Source: MGBC131033 sp910585655 | Lineage (GTDB): Bacteria; Bacillota; Clostridia; Lachnospirales; Lachnospiraceae | Reading direction: 5' to 3' | Length of the DNA stretch: 64,000 nt | Assembly (NCBI GenBank): GCA_949502025.1 | Contig: CATBCG010000048.1 | Coordinates: 26,068 to 90,067 of the forward strand | In this document: one piece after another, positions 62,237 through 64,000 of the stretch | How the letters are laid out: the number at the start of each line of letters is the position of its first letter | Position numbering within the stretch: the stretch's first letter is position 1 | Made by a program: the position numbers and the translations under genes | The notes under the pieces: model-generated | Told to the model about the DNA's origin: nothing | The model's input: the letters and a program-made list of their open reading frames with translations, nothing else | Database searches by the model: none

Positions 62237-63730
62237 CTACAAAGTAGAAAGGTATAAGAAGATTTGGAATTCTTCGGTTTTCTTATGGTAGATGATTTTT
62301 TCACATACAGAACGGATAGCAGCAGACTTCAGACTGGTTTCGACATCTGGGTTTGAGAGAAGTTCATAGACGTTTTGGATTTTCCGGCGAAGAAGCGCTT
62401 CCTCCTCTTCCGGGGAAGAAAGAGATTCCTGACTGGAAGCAAGCTGTTTTTCCAGGCGAGTCCGTTCTGCTTGTATCCTCGTTCTGCTTTCCCGGTATTC
62501 TTCCAGGGTATCTATCCCGTTTTCATAGGCGGTTCGGATACGGCTTTCCTTTTGCGCCAGCCGTGAGAGCTGTTCCTCTATCAGAGAGAGCGTGTTATTT
62601 TTGATTTCAGCCGTTTTTTTCTCATAAGGGATACTCTCTGCCGCCAGAAGCTTTTCAAAGCCCTCCAGGACGTTTTTAACAGCTTTTCGTTCCGACAGAG
62701 CATGAGAGACCTGACATTTTCCTTTGCTGTAGCCATAACACTGAAAGTTGGTATAAGTTCGGGCATAACGCTGGTCCGTATGGATCGAAGTGGCAAGAGA
62801 ACGTCCGCAGACGGAACATTTCAACATCCCGGACAGCCAGTGTCTGTGTGTTTCCACAGGGCGCGAACCTTTGGGGCGATATTCCTGCTCAAAGCGTGCT
62901 GCCGCTGCCTCATATAGCTCTTTGGATATAATAGCAGGAAAATTCCCTTCTGTGAGAATCCATTCGGATTTATCCTTAATTCGATTGCTTTCGTTTTCGG
63001 TTCGGTTCCAGCGGAGCGTTCCGGCATAGGAAGGATTTTGCAGGATATATTCGACGCTGCGTTTTTCAAAAGGTTTGCGGCGGCTCGTTTGAAGCCCCAA
63101 GGCGTTTAGATGCTTGGCAATCGCAAACATGCTTTTTCCTTCTTTCACATACAGATCGAATATCAGCCGTATAATTTCCGCCTCTTCCGGAACAATGACA
63201 GGAGGTTCCTTTGGACGTTCGATCCGGTAGCCTAGAGGTGGTTTGGCCAGGTAGCGACCACGGAGAGCAGCTTCAGACATTCCCCGGAATACTTCCCCGG
63301 AAAGCCGAATAGAGTAATATTCGTCCATCCATTCGATGATGCGTTCAATAAGGCTGCCAAATACGCCGTCTATAAGTGGTTCTGATATTGAGATGACCTC
63401 CACGCCGTTTTTGCGGAGCAGCGACTTATAGACAATGCTTTCCTCCTGGTTCCGGGCGAAGCGGCTGTATTTCCAGACAAGGATAACGTTGAATGGCTTT
63501 TCCTTTTCTTTTGCCAGAGCAATCATCTGCTGGAAAGCAGGGCGCTTCTCTGCCTTTCTGCCAGAGATTCCGTCGTCCTGGAAGATGTGTTCTCCGGATA
63601 TCAGGATGTTATTCTTTTTGGCATAGTCTAAAAGCAGGCGCTTTTGGGCGTCGGGGGAAAGCTCCTCCTGGGATTCGGTGCTGACACGGATGTAGAGGGC
63701 TCCGATTGATAAGGAGTTGGTTTCTGGCAT
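62237..63730 (-). CDS. Large serine recombinase
   Basis: A 497-residue site-specific recombinase. The resolvase domain has LYIRVSTESQEELSPDAQ (catalytic Ser17), FQDDGISGRKAEKRPAFQQM and WKYSRFARNQEES. The recombinase domain (GMSEAALRGRYLAKPPLGYR) follows, then the zinc-ribbon LKCSVCGRSLATSI with CYGYSKGKC, and a coiled-coil region (residues 370-460). Large serine recombinases integrate or excise phages and elements. ATG 63730 is chosen over the longer frame because GAGGTGAT precedes it. It ends about 45 bases from the interrupted peptidoglycan-binding gene fragment, as expected if its attachment site lies there. Confidence 0.93.
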   Translation of the reverse strand: MPETNSLSIGALYIRVSTESQEELSPDAQKRLLLDYAKKNNILISGEHIFQDDGISGRKAEKRPAFQQMIALAKEKEKPFNVILVWKYSRFARNQEESIVYKSLLRKNGVEVISISEPLIDGVFGSLIERIIEWMDEYYSIRLSGEVFRGMSEAALRGRYLAKPPLGYRIERPKEPPVIVPEEAEIIRLIFDLYVKEGKSMFAIAKHLNALGLQTSRRKPFEKRSVEYILQNPSYAGTLRWNRTENESNRIKDKSEWILTEGNFPAIISKELYEAAAARFEQEYRPKGSRPVETHRHWLSGMLKCSVCGRSLATSIHTDQRYARTYTNFQCYGYSKGKCQVSHALSERKAVKNVLEGFEKLLAAESIPYEKKTAEIKNNTLSLIEEQLSRLAQKESRIRTAYENGIDTLEEYRESRTRIQAERTRLEKQLASSQESLSSPEEEEALLRRKIQNVYELLSNPDVETSLKSAAIRSVCEKIIYHKKTEEFQIFLYLSTL

Positions 63731-63752
63731 GGGTATCACCTCTATATTTTTG

Positions 63753-64000
63753 TTGACACTCCCCATGCCTAAAGGCAGGGGCTTTACGGCGCATACGGTA
63801 AAAATTTTTGGTTTAATATTGACAAAATTGACATATACTATTCTGTTAAGAATGAGCTAACTCGTGACATCCTCCCCCGCCTATAGAGGTGGGGGCTTCC
63901 TTTCGCAAAAGAGCGAACCGTCGGTTCTCGTTCGATCGCACTATTGTACGAAGCATAAGCGAGCTATCCCCGTGTGTCCCACGGTTCTATGTGTCAGTTA
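63753..64000. mobile_element. Probable IS200/IS605-type right-end region with omega-RNA-like structure
   Basis: Two hairpins of the same layout occur: CCCCATGCC-TAAA-GGCAGGGG at 63761-63781, and a G/C stem at 63874-63895 (CCCCCGCCT-ATAG-AGGTGGGGG). Both are preceded by GACA(C/T) and followed by GGGGCTT-type sequence. On the minus strand the region 63866-64000 reads ACCGTGGGACACACGGGGAT, then several short stems (GAACCG/CGGTTC; TTCGC/GCGAA) and ends ...GGATGTCAC. This resembles the 3' end of tnpB elements, where the guide RNA scaffold is encoded. No tnpB reading frame is inside the window; it would lie beyond 64,000 on the minus strand. No gene was found here. Confidence 0.5.

Noticed and set aside
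62237..63730. Recombinase as an IS607 transposase
   Set aside because: IS607 TnpA is a small serine recombinase of about 200 residues with an N-terminal HTH; this protein has 497 residues, a zinc ribbon and coiled coil.

Overview
The window looks like chromosome of a spore-forming Clostridia, most likely a gut Lachnospiraceae. The signs are strong AGGAGG ribosome sites, frequent TTG and GTG starts, a SpoVB-type flippase, a GerA germination protein, a sporulation-type peptidoglycan-binding gene fragment, and many PAS/hybrid histidine kinases. No rRNA, tRNA or CRISPR array was found.

Region 1 (1-13,856, plus strand) is a surface-polysaccharide operon, clearly more AT-rich than the rest. It holds family-2, family-8 and family-90 glycosyltransferases, a LicD phosphotransferase, GalE, UDP-galactopyranose mutase, a GHMP sugar kinase fused to a UTP-sugar-1-phosphate uridylyltransferase, and a GtrII/GtrB/GtrA-type glucosylation module. 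Together GalE, Glf and the fusion enzyme make UDP-galactose and UDP-galactofuranose, the glycosyltransferases build the repeat unit, and the Gtr module would decorate it. Two genes carry long poly-G tracts (G9 and G10) that put them out of frame or change their C-terminus, the signature of phase variation.

Region 2 (13,857-24,454): a MarR repressor and MATE exporter behind a promoter containing a perfect 19-nt inverted repeat, a phospholipase D/cardiolipin synthase, a SpoVB-like flippase, a large hybrid histidine kinase, an aminopeptidase C and a SUKH-domain protein.

Region 3 (24,575-35,442): an operon with MoxR ATPase, DUF5682, VWA, double-SWIM, small and DUF4132 proteins, equivalent to the poorly understood E. 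coli yehI/yehLMPQ set. It has its own promoter and a structured leader.

Region 4 (35,473-48,782): a chemosensory operon with two HD-GYP response regulators (one degenerate), a histidine kinase, CheR, CheB, CheY, CheA, CheW, an MCP with almost no extracellular domain, an Hpt protein and a hybrid kinase. There are no flagellar genes, so it probably controls something other than swimming.

Region 5 (48,864-61,765): housekeeping and accessory genes: GerA, a LiaF-like protein, a radical-SAM/DUF4130 DNA-metabolism pair with LexA-like boxes, two CobW-type GTPases (one His-rich, one fused to a YcgQ-like domain), a TPR lipoprotein, HflX, a polysaccharide deacetylase, a branched-chain aminotransferase and a Gfo/Idh/MocA oxidoreductase.

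Region 6 (61,806-64,000): the 3' fragment of a SpoIID-like peptidoglycan-binding gene abuts a large serine recombinase on the same strand, followed by hairpins like IS200/IS605 ends. This suggests a mobile or excisable element inserted in a sporulation-related gene; its far end lies outside the window.
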